This document shows positions 35,101 through 45,726 of a stretch of DNA of 64,000 nucleotides, piece by piece. The notes below the pieces were generated by a model. It searched no databases. It saw only the letters and a program-made list of their open reading frames with translations, and was not told the origin of the DNA. This DNA comes from Salminus brasiliensis (Eukaryota > Chordata > Actinopteri > Characiformes > Bryconidae), in the NCBI RefSeq assembly GCF_030463535.1, contig NC_132901.1:772980-836979 (forward strand), read 5' to 3'. Numbering within the stretch: the first letter of the stretch is position 1; each line of letters opens with the position of its first letter. A program made the translations under genes and the position numbers.

Positions 35101-36586
35101 TACGTCACGCAACCCTGCCTGCAGTCTGGCTAGCCTGGAACTGTAAAAGCCTCTTAGCTAACCTCATTTGATAAATCTAACTGGTTTGTTTGGGGTGCAA
35201 TGATTTCTATACAGTATCAGTAAATCTAGCATTTCCCATTCACGTTCAAGACTAAGCATTTTGCATTGTTTTGAGACGGGATAGGATTTACACTGGGTCC
35301 TGAGGAATCATTTTTCATAGGGGATACAGAAAATTACAAGCTGAATTCTCCTTTTGTTTGTGTATGTACTGAGTGTACTGAGCACTGTTGTGGTTTACCC
35401 TGCAGGTTGGTGAGACCATAGGCATCACAGAGGAGATCATGGGGCTGACCATCCTGGCTGCTGGAACCTCCATTCCTGATCTCATCACCTCAGTCATTGT
35501 GGCCAGAAAGGGTCTGGGGGACATGGCTGTTTCCAGCTCTGTGGGCTCCAACATCTTTGACATCACTGTGGGGTATGACATCACTCCTCCTCATCCTTCT
35601 CCTGTTCAACAGAAGTTCAACATTAATATCCAGTATGAAGTTCTAATAACATTAATATCCAGTATGAAGCTCTAATAGCATTAATATCCAGTATGAAGTT
35701 CTAATAACATTAATATCCAGTATGAAGCTCTAATAGCATTAATATCCAGTATGAAGTTCTAATAACATTAATATCCAGTATGAAGCTCTAATAGCATTAA
35801 TATCCAGTATGAAGCACTAATAACATTAATATCCAGTATGAAGCTCTAATAACATTAATATCCAGTATGAAGCTCTAATAGCATTAATATCCAGTATGAA
35901 GCTCTAATAACATTAATATCCAGTATGAAGCTCTAATAACATTAATATCCAGTATGAAGTTCTAATAACATTAATATCCAGTATGAAGCTCTAATAACAT
36001 TAATATCCAGTATGAAGCTCTAATATCATTAATATCCAGTATGAAGTTCTAATAACATTAATATCCAGTATGAAGTTCTAATAGCATTAATATCCAGTAT
36101 GAAGCACTAATAACATTAATATCCAGTATGAAGCTCTAATAACATTAATATCCAGTATGAAGCTCTAATAACATTAATATCCAGTATTAAGTTCTAATAC
36201 AATTATTATGAAGAATGAAGGTGGTCCTATTACTCAATACCACTATTGACATCAATATTACAAGTGTTTCCAAACTTTTGAACAGTACTGAATCCTGAAG
36301 GAACTGCTCACTGACCAGTGTCCTTTCTCTCCTCAGCTTGCCGTTTCCGTGGCTCCTGTATTCGTTGCTCCACGACATGAAGTCCGTCGTGGTCAGCAGT
36401 AATGGCCTTTTCTGCGCCATCGTGCTGCTCTTCCTCATGCTCCTCTTCGTCATCATGTCCATCGCCGTTTGCAAGTGGAGGATGAGCAAGCTGCTCGGCT
36501 TCCTCATGTTCATGCTCTACTTCGTCTTCCTGGTGGTCAGCGTCATGCTGGAGGACAAGGTCATCACCTGCCCCATTTCCGTCTGA
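20110..36586 (+). CDS. slc24a2: Na/Ca-K exchanger 2 (NCKX2), nine coding exons
   Basis: Exons 20110-20982, 32147-32182, 32685-32793, 33007-33081, 33174-33247, 33711-33848, 34182-34271, 35406-35572 and 36337-36586 join in frame to 603 aa (human NCKX2 is 661). The family exchanges 4 Na+ for 1 Ca2+ plus 1 K+ across the plasma membrane of neurons and cone photoreceptors. Seen: an N-terminal hydrophobic segment, the first exchanger half with alpha-1 repeat [17 protein letters not shown] (about residues 160-176), a cytosolic loop with [20 protein letters not shown] and an acidic [13 protein letters not shown] patch, then the second half with alpha-2 repeat [17 protein letters not shown] (about 478-494). 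The key acidic residues in SAPE and SIPD are intact. The start is the first ATG of an exon whose acceptor lies at 19964, with 5'UTR 19965-20109. The 17-residue optional loop exon of mammalian NCKX2 is not found between 32793 and 33007, so this gene matches the short form. It could be either teleost paralogue. Confidence 0.96.
21040..21100 (+). repeat. Four tandem 15-bp units
   Basis: GCTGGTTCCCGGTCC repeats with small changes just inside the large slc24a2 intron. Confidence 0.85.
21359..21572 (+). mobile_element. tRNA-derived SINE copy in slc24a2 intron
   Basis: It starts with GGGTGGCTCAGCGATGTACA and continues through CATCAGCAGCCAGAGTCCCA, GGCTGTCTGGCAATGCCGCA and GGTGGTGGCTGGACTCATAT to TCCTAGTGTCGGGAGCATTT. 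Related diverged copies lie at 22349 and 32255. Confidence 0.65.
22349..22580 (+). mobile_element. Diverged SINE copy in slc24a2 intron
   Basis: It has the same order of blocks as the copy at 21359: GTGGTCCAGTGGACCAAGGC, CATCAGCAGCCG, GCGATGGCTACCTAGCAATG and GAGGCAGTGGCTAGCTTCAC. Confidence 0.55.
22581..26180. other. slc24a2 intron, no gene or exon seen
   Basis: Short frames in both strands carry no recognised domain. An element-like string TCTGAATACTTATGAACCCC at 24462 resembles a DNA-transposon end, but no partner end was found. Confidence 0.4.
26270..26620. mobile_element. Foldback-type element with long inverted arms
   Basis: The left arm about 26270-26335 (GATGATGATGAGGGTAAAAT, AGAGAATCTCAACTAATG) is inverted as the right arm about 26519-26620 (GAGATTCTCCACTATTTTAC, then CATCATCATCATC). 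The interior (GCAGGTTCTAGAGCCGAACT, GTCTCAGGCATCAGGCAGCG) recurs at 31230-31560. Confidence 0.7.
26945..27120 (+). repeat. Dispersed repeat (ACTGGAGCTATGAGGCTAAT family)
   Basis: Related stretches start near 30295, 34020 and 44733. Each starts with GGAGCTACGAGGCTAATGTA-like sequence and continues with TTAGCATG/GATGCTAAC and TGGTTTCTGAC-like blocks. Confidence 0.5.
27125..27498 (+). mobile_element. MITE-like repeat, copy 4, both termini present
   Basis: Ends are GACAAAAGTATTGGGACACC (left) and GTGTCCACAAATATGTGGAC (right). The interior matches the copy at 10480, and this is one of the most complete copies. Confidence 0.78.
28375..28715 (-). mobile_element. Deleted Tc1-like remnant in slc24a2 intron
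   Basis: It begins with CAGCCATAACATTAGCATAA and has CGAGGCATGGACTCCACAAG, GCAGCAGATCCTTAAAGTCC and CCGGTTCACCGGTTGTCCTT, all blocks of the complement of the same Tc1 family as at 1189. The centre of the transposase is missing. Confidence 0.8.
28716..30290. other. slc24a2 intron, nothing recognised
   Basis: AT-rich unique DNA without exon-like frames. Confidence 0.4.
30721..30732 (+). repeat. Poly-G run of 12
   Basis: A G homopolymer occurs within AT-rich intron DNA. Confidence 0.85.
31230..31570 (+). mobile_element. Second copy of the foldback-type element, one arm only
   Basis: It shares CACTCTGATTTCTTTACAGT, the (GATG)n/GATGATG block, GTAAAATAGTGAATAGAGAA and GGCATCAGGCAGCGTCTTCA with 26185-26520. 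The right arm present at 26519-26620 is absent here. Confidence 0.7.
32255..32440 (+). mobile_element. SINE-like copy after slc24a2 exon 2
   Basis: GGCTCAGCGGCCTAATGCTC, GCAATCAGCAGCCGGAGTCT and GTCAGAGCGTTGTTAACACT fit the diverged SINE family at 21359. Confidence 0.5.
32931..32948 (+). promoter_or_regulatory. CTCF-like motif in slc24a2 intron
   Basis: CCAGAGGGGGCGCTGCAG closely matches the known CTCF core. It lies between the exons ending at 32793 and starting at 33007. Binding is inferred. Confidence 0.5.
33288..33650 (+). mobile_element. Tc1 fragment joined to MITE-like repeat, copy 5
   Basis: 33288-33345 (GCATTCATGTGGATTGCCAG, CACCTATTCATGGCAATAGC) resembles a piece of a Tc1 transposase gene. 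From 33350 the MITE blocks CCAAAAGTACTGGATGGAGC and CTCTAGCCCACGCCTGGCAT follow, ending at AGAAGGGGTTTC without the GTGTCCACAAAC terminus. Confidence 0.6.
35615..36200 (-). repeat. 29-bp minisatellite array B, inverted, in last slc24a2 intron
   Basis: It is the reverse complement of the array A unit (TAACATTAATATCCAGTATG, AAGCTCTAA), about 20 units. It begins about 40 bp after the donor at 35573. About 65 bp after its end, CCAAACTTTTGAACAGTACT (36270) matches the terminus of the transposon at 38033-38806. Confidence 0.95.
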
Positions 36587-37040
36587 GAGGTTCGTCTCGT
36601 GCCGCCCTGGTGGAACGCACCTTCGGAAACCACAGGAATCACGCAGAACCCCCCGGAGAACCTGAGAAAAACGAGGACAATGTGGCGCAAGAAAACCTTC
36701 TCCCATAAAGGAACTGTGGTTGTTTTTATTTCTACTGATATTTTATTAGCCGTTTTTCAAGGGAATGAAAGTGACCCATCCCTCCTAGCTCGACGTGGGC
36801 GACGATCTGCACATGCGTGGTAGATTTAGGCTGTTGCGATTCGTGGGATGGACACAGAACGAACGCAGAACGGGCACAGGTAACGGGAGATGCCGCACCC
36901 AAACCTAAAGGAGCTGGACGGACGGAATCTCTCTCCAAAGACTCAGGGAAAAAAGAAGAGTTCACGTTCAGGACTTGAACTTCACACTGTCGCGTTAACA
37001 GAATTAAAAACAAAAAAATAATAATAATAAAAAAGCCTTG
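36587..37040 (+). other. slc24a2: 3'UTR of slc24a2 with candidate polyA signal
   Basis: Sequence after the TGA at 36584 is non-coding. AATAAA at 37026-37031 is the first candidate signal, but it lies in an A-rich (ATA)n run. A second AATAAA at 39426-39431 could end a longer form. Confidence 0.45.
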
Positions 37041-38032
37041 TGTTACACACTGAACGTAAAAACTGACGATAAGGGTGGGCGACGCGACGACGAAGCACTG
37101 GCTTGGCTTTGTCAGCGTACGGGTCACGTTTGAACGCTTCATTCCTGTGTATACTGTATCATTTTAACATGGCAAACCTTAGTGCCATTTAGACCTAGCG
37201 TTCAGACTTCTATAGCTACGGCGTTCCGCTAATCCGTCCAAGTCGTGGATTTGTTAAAAACGTATACTGAATATAATCTAACAAAGTTAAGCTTATCCTT
37301 TGTAACCAACTGTGCAACATTTTATATGTTGTTTCCTTTGCAATGACTGTCCAATGAAAGGGCTGTCATTTGCCAAGGTCTGAGGGGCGGGGCGTCCGCT
37401 TCCTTTCTCTAACTATCAAGGTTCGTTAGTTTGAAGAAAACCAAATGCACCGTTTCTCCCCCTCAACCGACATGGATTTGATCAGATAAGATAGGTTTGG
37501 TGCCCTAGAGATATAAGGAATGGTATTAGCCAATGAGCTTGATGCCTCAGCCTGCATGGAGTAGTGCAGCAATCATATTTACCCAATCTTTTCGGCCTAT
37601 GTGGTTCCTGGCGCAGCCAACAGACTCTCAACAGATACAGGTCATTTATGGCATATGTGGCACCTAGAATCGGACGAAGTCATCACTGTCGTTCAAAAGC
37701 AGCGACATATTTGCTTATTTAAGAAAAAAAAAAGTTCATCTTTACCAGGTGAAGAATATATAAATGCATATTCACATGTTCATTCTTATATTCCTATATG
37801 TTCTGTAGTAACGTATGAATATGTATCAATCTCAAATGTCTTAACTCTACATTTTTACAATGTTAAAACTGTCTGAAATCGGACGTTTAATCAAACTTCA
37901 GGCACCGGCCACGTCTTGGCTGATCAGCTCCGTTTAGGGTAAGAGGGGTGAAAAGGAGTAAATATGAATTTTCTTCAAACTATTTCTTTATGAACTAAGG
38001 CTCCTAGTACACTCCTGACTTTAATGCACATA

Positions 38033-38806
38033 CACTACTGTTCAAAAGCTTGGAATCACGTTATATATTCGCAATTATGACTTTTTAGGAACAATCTGGA
38101 GGTCAATTATGCACCAAACTGTGTTTTTTAATTATCTTCGATTCTGTTCTGAAGTGATAGAAAATATACTGAAATTATGGAATTATATCACACATGTTCA
38201 GTCCTTTAATTGCCTTACAAATTTAACCTCCACTCCACTGACATCCTGGATAATAATTTTATTGGTACACACTGGATATTAATGTTATTAGAACTTCAAT
38301 CCAGATGTTGATTTTATTGATATTATTCATTTAACTTATTCCGGACCTTAATTTTACTAGAACGTAATTCTGGATATTAACGTTATTAGAGCTTTATTCC
38401 AGATATTAATGTTATCAGAACTTAAATACATGGATGGTGATTCTATTAAAACTTAGTCTGGGCCAGAATTTTACTAGAATGTCAGTCTGGATATTAATTT
38501 TACTAGAACTTCATTCTGCATAATAATGTTATTAGAGATACAATCCAGATGTTGATTTTATTATTTATGAACCAGAATTTTACAAGAACTTCATACTGGA
38601 TATTAATGTTATTAGAGCTTCATTTTCGAATAATCTAGTTTCAGACTCTTAGATTTTTTCTAAAATCGACAGCCTCCCACAGATGATCTGAAAGCAGTGA
38701 CGTTACACAGGACTGACGGTATGGTCGTTTCATACAGTGGTATAACGCAACCAGACTGATTCTTACATTATCTAAAACAGTGATTCCAAACTTTTGAGCG
38801 GTAGCG
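38033..38806. mobile_element. Tc1/mariner-type non-autonomous element with internal 29-bp repeats
   Basis: The left terminus CACTACTGTTCAAAAGCTTG (38033-38059 in full) and the right terminus CAAACTTTTGAGCGGTAGCG (38780-38806 in full) are 27-bp imperfect inverted repeats. TA lies directly outside both ends (38031-38032, 38807-38808). Inside are about ten degenerate versions of the 29-bp unit, such as CTGGATATTAATGTTATTAG at 38273 and CTTCATACTGGATATTAATG at 38589. No transposase is seen. Confidence 0.8.
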
Positions 38807-39059
38807 TACATAACGAGCCGCACTTCCTCTACAACTGGTTGAGTGTGTGTGTGTGTGTGAGGTCAGGTACTGGCATGGTATCTTTAGATCCAATCCAGGA
38901 TTCAGAAGATCACTCTTTCTGCTGTTCAGAATTCAAAGACCAAACACAGACTGGACGGCTGATCCAATCACAGCCTTCATGAGCTTCTACTGTCTAATTT
39001 CACTCTTTCTCTCAGACACATGCTCTTCCTTCCCGTCCGTCATTTTTATATGTACGATA

Positions 39060-39250
39060 GGTGCATTTTCATCTTCATCAGCAGCAGCAGCAGCAGCAGC
39101 AGCATCATCATCAAGACCTACTGTATCTAGGGCATTTAACTACATTAAACATCAGTTACTCACCTTTTGTTTCTGGGAATGCTGAACTGAGCTGAGCTGA
39201 ACTGAACTGGGCTGAGCTGGGCTGGTTTGGGCTGGACTGAGCTGATGGGG
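39060..39250 (+). repeat. (CAG)n followed by GCTGA-type pentamer repeat
   Basis: AGCAGCAGCAGCAGCAGCAG lies near 39083. From 39181 the sequence is a run of GCTGA, ACTGA and GCTGG pentamers. Confidence 0.85.
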
Positions 39251-39545
39251 CAGGCTGTCTGACCTGTGTGGGCAGATGTTGCAGATGTGAATGGATTTGT
39301 TCTGATCACATTTTTCTGACGGTGCTCTTAATGTCGCTTCCACCACCTCCGCAGTCCACATTATGCTTAGATAAGAAAGCTCCTGTATCTATCATCTCAG
39401 AGTGTTGTGTATGAACACTGACAGAAATAAAAATGACCTGTAAACTGAACTCTACCTGTGGTGCTACTTCCAGAGGAGCAGTCAGGATCGCTGGGGCTGG
39501 AGTAAGTATCTGAAATTAATAAGCATTAATTAATATTAATCATTG

Positions 39546-41968
39546 GACTTTATTAGAGCTTCATACTGGATATTAATGCTATTAGAACTTCATACTGGAT
39601 ATTAATGTTATTAGAGCTTCATACTGGATATGAATGTAATTAGAGCTTCATACTGGATATGAATGCTATTAGAGCTTCATACTGGATATTAATGGTATTA
39701 GAGCTTCATACTGGATATTAATGTTATTAGAACTTCATACTGGATATTAATGATATTAGAGCTTCATACTGGATATTAATGTTATTAGAACTTCATGCTG
39801 GATATTAATGTTTTAGAGCTTCATACTGGATATTAATGTTATTAGAGCTTCATACTGGATATTAATGTTATTAGAGCTTCATACTGGATATTAATGTTAT
39901 TAGAACCTCATGCTGGATATTAATGTTTTAGAGCTTCATACTGGATATTAATGTTATTAGAGCTTCATACTGGATATTAATGTTATTAGAACCTCATGCT
40001 GGATATTAATGTTTTAGAGCTTCATACTGGATATTAATGTTATTAGAACCTCATGCTGGATATTAATGTTATAGAGCTTCATACTGGATATTAATGTTAT
40101 TAGAGCTTCATACTGGATATTAATGTTATTAGAACCTCATGCTGGATATTAATGTTTTAGAGCTTCATACTGGATATTAATGTTATTAGAACCTCATGCT
40201 GGATATTAATGTTTTAGAGCTTCATACTGGATATTAATGTTATTAGAACTTCATACTGGATATGAATGCTATTAGAGCTTCATACTGGATATGAATGCTA
40301 TTAGAGATTCATACTGGATATGAATGCTATTAGAGCTTCATACTGGATATGAATGTTATTAGAACTTCATACTGGATATTAATGTTATTAGAGCTTCATA
40401 CTGGATATGAATGTAATTAGAGCTTCATACTGGATATGAATGTAATTAGAGCTTCATACTGGATATGAATGCTATTAGAGCTTCATACTGGATATTAATG
40501 GTATTAGAGCTTCATACTGGATATTAATGTTATTAGAACTTCATACTGGATATTAATGTTATTAGAGCTTCATACTGGATATTAATGTTATTAGAGCTTC
40601 ATACTGGATATTAATATTATTAGAACTTCATACTGGATATTAATGTTATTAGAACTTCATACTGGATATTAATGATATTAGAGCTTCATACTGGGTATTA
40701 ATGTTATTAGAACTTCATACTGGATATTAATGTTATTAGAGCTTCATACTGGATATGAATGTAATTAGAGCTTCATACTGGATATTAATGCCATTAGAGC
40801 TTCATACTGGATATTAATGCCATTAGAACTTCATACTGGATATTAATGCCATTAGAACTTCATACTGGATATTAATGTTATTAGAACTTCATACTGGATA
40901 TTAATGATATTAGAGCTTCATACTGGATATTAATGTTATTAGAACTTCATACTGGATATTAATGCCATTAGAACTTCATACTGGATATTAATGTTATTAG
41001 AACTTCATACTGGATATTAATGATATTAGAGCTTCATACTGGGTATTAATGTTATTAGAACTTCATACTGGATATTAATGTTATTAGAGCTTCATACTGG
41101 ATATTAATGTTATTAGAGCTTCATACTGGATATGAATGTAATTAGAGCTTCATACTGGATATGAATGCCATTAGAACTTCATACTGGATATTAATGTTAT
41201 TAGAACTTCATACTGGATATTAACGTAATTAGAGCTTCATACTGGATATTAACGTAATTAGAGCTTCATACTGGATATTAACGTAATTAGAACTTCATAC
41301 TGGATATTAATGATATTAGAGCTTCATACTGGGTATTAATGTTATTAGAACTTCATACTGGATATTAATGTTATTAGAGCTTCATACTGGATATGAATGT
41401 AATTAGAGCTTCATACTGGATATTAATGCCATTAGAGCTTCATACTGGATATTAATGCCATTAGAACTTCATACTGGATATTAATGCCATTAGAACTTCA
41501 TACTGGATATTAATGTTATTAGAACTTCATACTGGATATTAATGATATTAGAGCTTCATACTGGGTATTAATGTTATTAGAACTTCATACTGGATATTAA
41601 TGCCATTAGAACTTCATACTGGATATTAATGTTATTAGAACTTCATACTGGATATTAATGATATTAGAGCTTCATACTGGGTATTAATGTTATTAGAACT
41701 TCATACTGGATATTAATGTTATTAGAGCTTCATACTGGATATTAATGTTATTAGAGCTTCATACTGGATATGAATGTAATTAGAGCTTCATACTGGATAT
41801 GAATGCCATTAGAACTTCATACTGGATATGAATGCCATTAGAACTTCATACTGGATATTAATGTTATTAGAACTTCATACTGGATATTAACGTAATTAGA
41901 GCTTCATACTGGATATTAACGTAATTAGAGCTTCATACTGGATATTAATGTAATTAGAGCTTCATACT
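39546..41968 (+). repeat. 29-bp minisatellite array C, about 2.4 kb
   Basis: It has the same unit and orientation as array A, about 80 units. Variant blocks recur: CTTCATACTGGGTATTAATG at about 40684, 41031, 41313, 41551 and 41658, and the truncated AATGTTTTAGAGC unit at 39810-40215. This shows higher-order duplication. Confidence 0.97.
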
Positions 41969-42118
41969 CTAGGCTAAAAGGCTAAAGCATCTCATAAGTA
42001 ATGGAAGAAGCTTATTAGCAAATTAGCTTCGCAGCTCCAGTGCAAAAAAAGTATTAAGCTGGGGGTAAATGGTAGACATCCCTATCTTTTAATGTCTTTA
42101 AATCCTGTCATTCTTGTC

Positions 42119-42205
42119 ACAGGTGTCACTAGAACCAGATCTTTAATATTGTTCAACCCCCTTTCAGCAGTTTTAATGTTATGGCTGATCTGAGTGTGCA
42201 CATAT
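42119..42205 (+). mobile_element. Tc1-like terminal fragment
   Basis: GCAGTTTTAATGTTATGGCT followed by GATC is the end of the same Tc1 family as at 1189. Little of the interior is left. Confidence 0.55.
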
Positions 42206-42564
42206 AGAGGAGATATGACCCTGATATTAATATAGATATCCTTACCTCAGAACTGCGAGCGTTAGCTCCGTTAGCCAAGCTAGCTAAATTCACAAAGAAC
42301 TGTGGCTAATGTTGCTCTGACGCCATTATAAATAACTGCATTTATTATAAAAACACCAATAATTCCTCAAATATTATGAAATGTTATGATATATTAACCT
42401 GTTTAAGGATATATGACGGAAAAACTGCAGCGAAAAGCTAAAGCTAGTCATTTCCCCTCACCTGCCGCGCGCTGGAGCCGTTGATGTTCCGTTAAACAAT
42501 TAATTTAAATAATGGCGGGAACGGCGCTCGCGGTGAGCCGTGTCAGATTGTTGAGCTTCAGCAG

Positions 42565-42566
<2 letters not shown>

Positions 42567-42604
<38 letters not shown>
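42567..42604 (+). repeat. (AAT)n microsatellite
   Basis: About 12 ATA/AAT units lie upstream of saraf. A second (AAT)n run is at 43342-43372 in its first intron. Confidence 0.95.
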
Positions 42605-42605
<1 letters not shown>

Positions 42606-43107
42606 CAGAACTTGTTACAATTGTTGCAGTTGATACAATTCGTGTAAGAATAAACACGCTATAAAATTAGATATATATATAATTTTATATCTATATATAA
42701 ATTAGACACAAATAGAGAAAACATTGAAAAATGTGCATATAAATTATATGAATATAGTAAATATAGAATATATAGTAATTATAATAATTGTTTACATTAT
42801 CCCGCCTGGAGCACGTATTAAAAACAATGGCGGATAAGGCTGCAAGGGCAGCAGCGAAGGCTTCCCAGTGTAAAACGGGTCCGTGCCGTTACCATTTCGA
42901 GGGCCAGCCTGCCAAACCCGCACTACTACGATGAGTTCAGTACATTCCTCATAGTATTAGTGTGTATTAGTACGCAATTGGGTCGCAGCCATAGTTTCGT
43001 AGACTCTTCCTGTGCACTACATAGCAAGCTAGTGAGCAGGGATCCATTTGAGACGCGGCCCTACGTGCTGCGAAGGGCTTCCGCTACTGCGAGCAGCGCT
43101 CTCACAA

Positions 43108-43123
43108 CAGGAAGAGGAAGTGG
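43108..43123 (+). promoter_or_regulatory. Paired ETS-like sites upstream of saraf start
   Basis: CAGGAAGAGGAAGTGG holds two GGAA cores about 120 bp before the saraf ATG, in TATA-less sequence. Assignment to the promoter or 5'UTR is inferred. Confidence 0.35.
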
Positions 43124-43242
43124 AGACGTGTGTTTTAGGCTTGTTTACATCAGGTTACATCAGACTTTCATATTTTTTCATCATCAATCAGGAGCTTTCA
43201 CAGCTTTAGGGCTCATCTGAAGACTCCTTCGCTAGTTTAGAG

Positions 43243-43341
43243 ATGGGGTCCGAGCTGTTCCTGCTGCTGAACCTCCTCCTGCTGCCTGGTGTCCACTGCT
43301 GGAATAATGGTACAGTGCTTCTTCCCCTGGTGTTCATGACC

Positions 43342-43372
<31 letters not shown>

Positions 43373-45726
43373 GTAATAAGGATACAAAGGGTTAAACAGA
43401 CAGACACATCTAGTTGAGGTCCAGCTGTTGCTGGTTCCTGGTTCTAGATGGTCTGAGCTGGTCTTTGATGATCCAGGTGGTTGAAAAGCTGGTCAGACAT
43501 ACTTTGGCCACCTTAGTCATGCTGGTTGACCAGGTCGGGTCGTGACGGTCATGCTGGTAGACCACCTAAACCATCAAACCCAAGGTCAAGCAGCATGACC
43601 TTCTTGAGCTGGGTAATGTGCCATTACTACTGTACCACGTTCCTGTAGGTGCCGTATTGCTGCGTGACGTCCAGGCTCTGACGCTCTACAAGGGGCGCAA
43701 CACGGCCGCCCGCCGCACCAGCCCCATTCCTCAGCTGCAGTGTGTCGGAGGGTCTGCCGGCTGCGGCTCGTTCGTCCCGGAGGTGGTCCAGTGTCAGAAT
43801 AAAGGATGGGACGGGGTGGACGTGCAGGTGTGTGAGGGCTTTTATTAAGGTCTAGTAACAATAACGCTGAGAATGAAGTTCTGATAAACTGAGCCTCTCT
43901 CTCTCTCTCGCTCGCTCTCTCGCTCGCTCTCTCTGCAGTGGGAGTGCAAGGCTGATATGGATAACTGGTACCGGTTCGGTCGGGTGGAGGTGTCGTGTGA
44001 AGGCTTTAACAGTCCTGATGACCCGTACGTACTGCAGGGCTCGTGTGGTCTGGAGTACACTCTGGAGCTCACAGCAGAGGGCCGGCAGCACCAAGGATCC
44101 CGCGGCTCCTCCGGGTCGTCCGGGTTCGCCGGTTTCACCTCCAGTTTTTTCCAAGATAAGGGTCACGGCGGAGGTGGATATTATCAGCAGGGTGGTCCGT
44201 CAGGCGAGGGTGTCGGCGGTTTAGTCGTTATCGGGCTCTTCCTGCTGCTGGCGTACGGTGTCTACAAGCTGTTCCTGTGCAACCCCACCCATGGCCACCA
44301 GGGTTTCCAAGGAGACGGGTCATCTGGAGCTGGGAATGGAGGCTATGGCGACACCGGCCCGCCTCCTCCCGGGTTTAAGCCTGACTACACAGGTACGGTA
44401 ACCACAGTTAGGGTCAACTCACTTTTCTTAATGGAACCAACAACGTTTTTATGACCTCAAATATTCTTGTGGTTTCAGCTCATTCGTCTGGTTTTGGTTC
44501 CTCCGGACCCGGTTTTGGTTCCTCCGGGCCTGGTTTTGGTTCCTTCGGACCCGCTTACGGTTCCTCCGGACCCGGTTATGGTTTTGCGGACCAATACACC
44601 CGACCCCAAACTGCAGGGACAGGGTTTACTCGCCCCAGCGGCTTAGGAGGTGGTGGTGGTTTCTGGTCTGGGATGGGCACTGGAGGGCTGCTGGGATATC
44701 TGTTCGGCAGTCAGAGGTTAGTGGACCACACTAGTTTTACCCTGGAGCTACGAGGCTAATGTAGCTAACAGGTAATGGAAGCTAATGCACACCAGTTAGC
44801 TTGATGCTAACTTCAGGCCGAAATCACCTCAAATCGTGGTGTGGAGGTGTTCGGTCATTTCTGATAGACGTGATGATGTGGTTTCTGACCCTCTATGACT
44901 CACTGTTATCTAGAACCCTGGACTAAGATACGTTAGCATGGCTAAAACATTATCAGTGGCCTGATGTTTTTACACATTGGTGCTTTTTTTTTTTCGGTTG
45001 TAGGCGTCAGCCTCCAATGGGCCCGGCAAGACCTTCGTACTACACCCCGCCTCCTGCACCCAGCACGAGCTCTGGAACTCGCACCGCCTCAGGTAAACAA
45101 CAAGGTCAAGCCTGTCCAATAGGAGAAAGGCTGAGGGACATAAGTCCTATTGGACAGTCCTCACATTTAGGCTGAAGTTACCTCAGTTAGCTTAAGAATT
45201 AAGAAATACGCCCCCATCAAATTCAGATTCTCCTGTAGAGAAGAAGTACTGCCAATAGAATAGGACTCTCTGGAGCAGATCAGCATCATGACCCTATTGG
45301 CTCCATGCTGCCTAATAATGCCAGGTGTGGGCTAGAGGGGTATAAAGCCCCCCAGCATTGAGGAGCTGTGGAGCAGTGGAAGAGCTGTGTTCTCTGGAAT
45401 GATGAAGGTGGAGGAGCTCCATCCAGTACTTGGTGGTCATCATCCAACATCCTGACTTCGCTAACGCTCTTGTCGCTATATGCAATCAAATCCTCACAGC
45501 AATGCTCTGCTGCTCCAGAATCTAGTAGAAAGTCTTCTTCTCTGGACAGTAGAGACGGTTACTCCAACAGAAGCAGGATCAGCTCTTTAATCCCCTTGAT
45601 TTCAGAAGAAACAGTTTAATGTGCAGCCGTCCCAATACTTTTGTCTATTCGGTGTACCTCTTCAGGATGGGTAATCTGTACTTTTTTGTTTCTCCTTCAG
45701 GATTTGGTGGCACAAAGAGAAGATAA
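43243..45726 (+). CDS. saraf: Store-operated calcium entry-associated regulatory factor (SARAF/TMEM66)
   Basis: Exons 43243-43309, 43649-43827, 43939-44392, 44479-44716, 45004-45092 and 45701-45726 join in frame to 350 aa (human is 339). SARAF is an ER membrane protein that slows and reverses STIM1-Orai store-operated Ca entry. Seen: a signal peptide (LFLLLNLLLLPGVHCW), a luminal domain with conserved cysteines (LQCVGGSAGCGSFVPEVVQC, WECKADMDNWYRFGRVEVSC), one TM segment near residues 176-195 (GLVVIGLFLLLAYGVYKLFL), then a Gly/Pro/Ser-rich cytosolic tail with GFGSSGPGFGSSGP-type repeats and a basic end (TKRR). The start is the first ATG, followed at once by the signal peptide. Intron 4 holds a dispersed repeat and intron 5 a MITE copy. 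The low-complexity tail repeat may vary in copy number. Confidence 0.95.
44733..44970 (+). repeat. Dispersed repeat in saraf intron 4
   Basis: CTGGAGCTACGAGGCTAATG, AGCTAACAGGTAATGGAAGC and TTAGCATGGCTAAAACATTA match the family at 26945. Confidence 0.5.
45233..45649 (-). mobile_element. MITE-like repeat, copy 6, in saraf intron 5
   Basis: A long copy including GAAGTACTGCCAATAGAATA, GGGGTATAAAGCCCCCCAGC and GAGGAGCTCCATCCAGTACT. It ends in GTCCCAATACTTTTGTCTAT about 50 bp before the last saraf exon. Confidence 0.78.
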
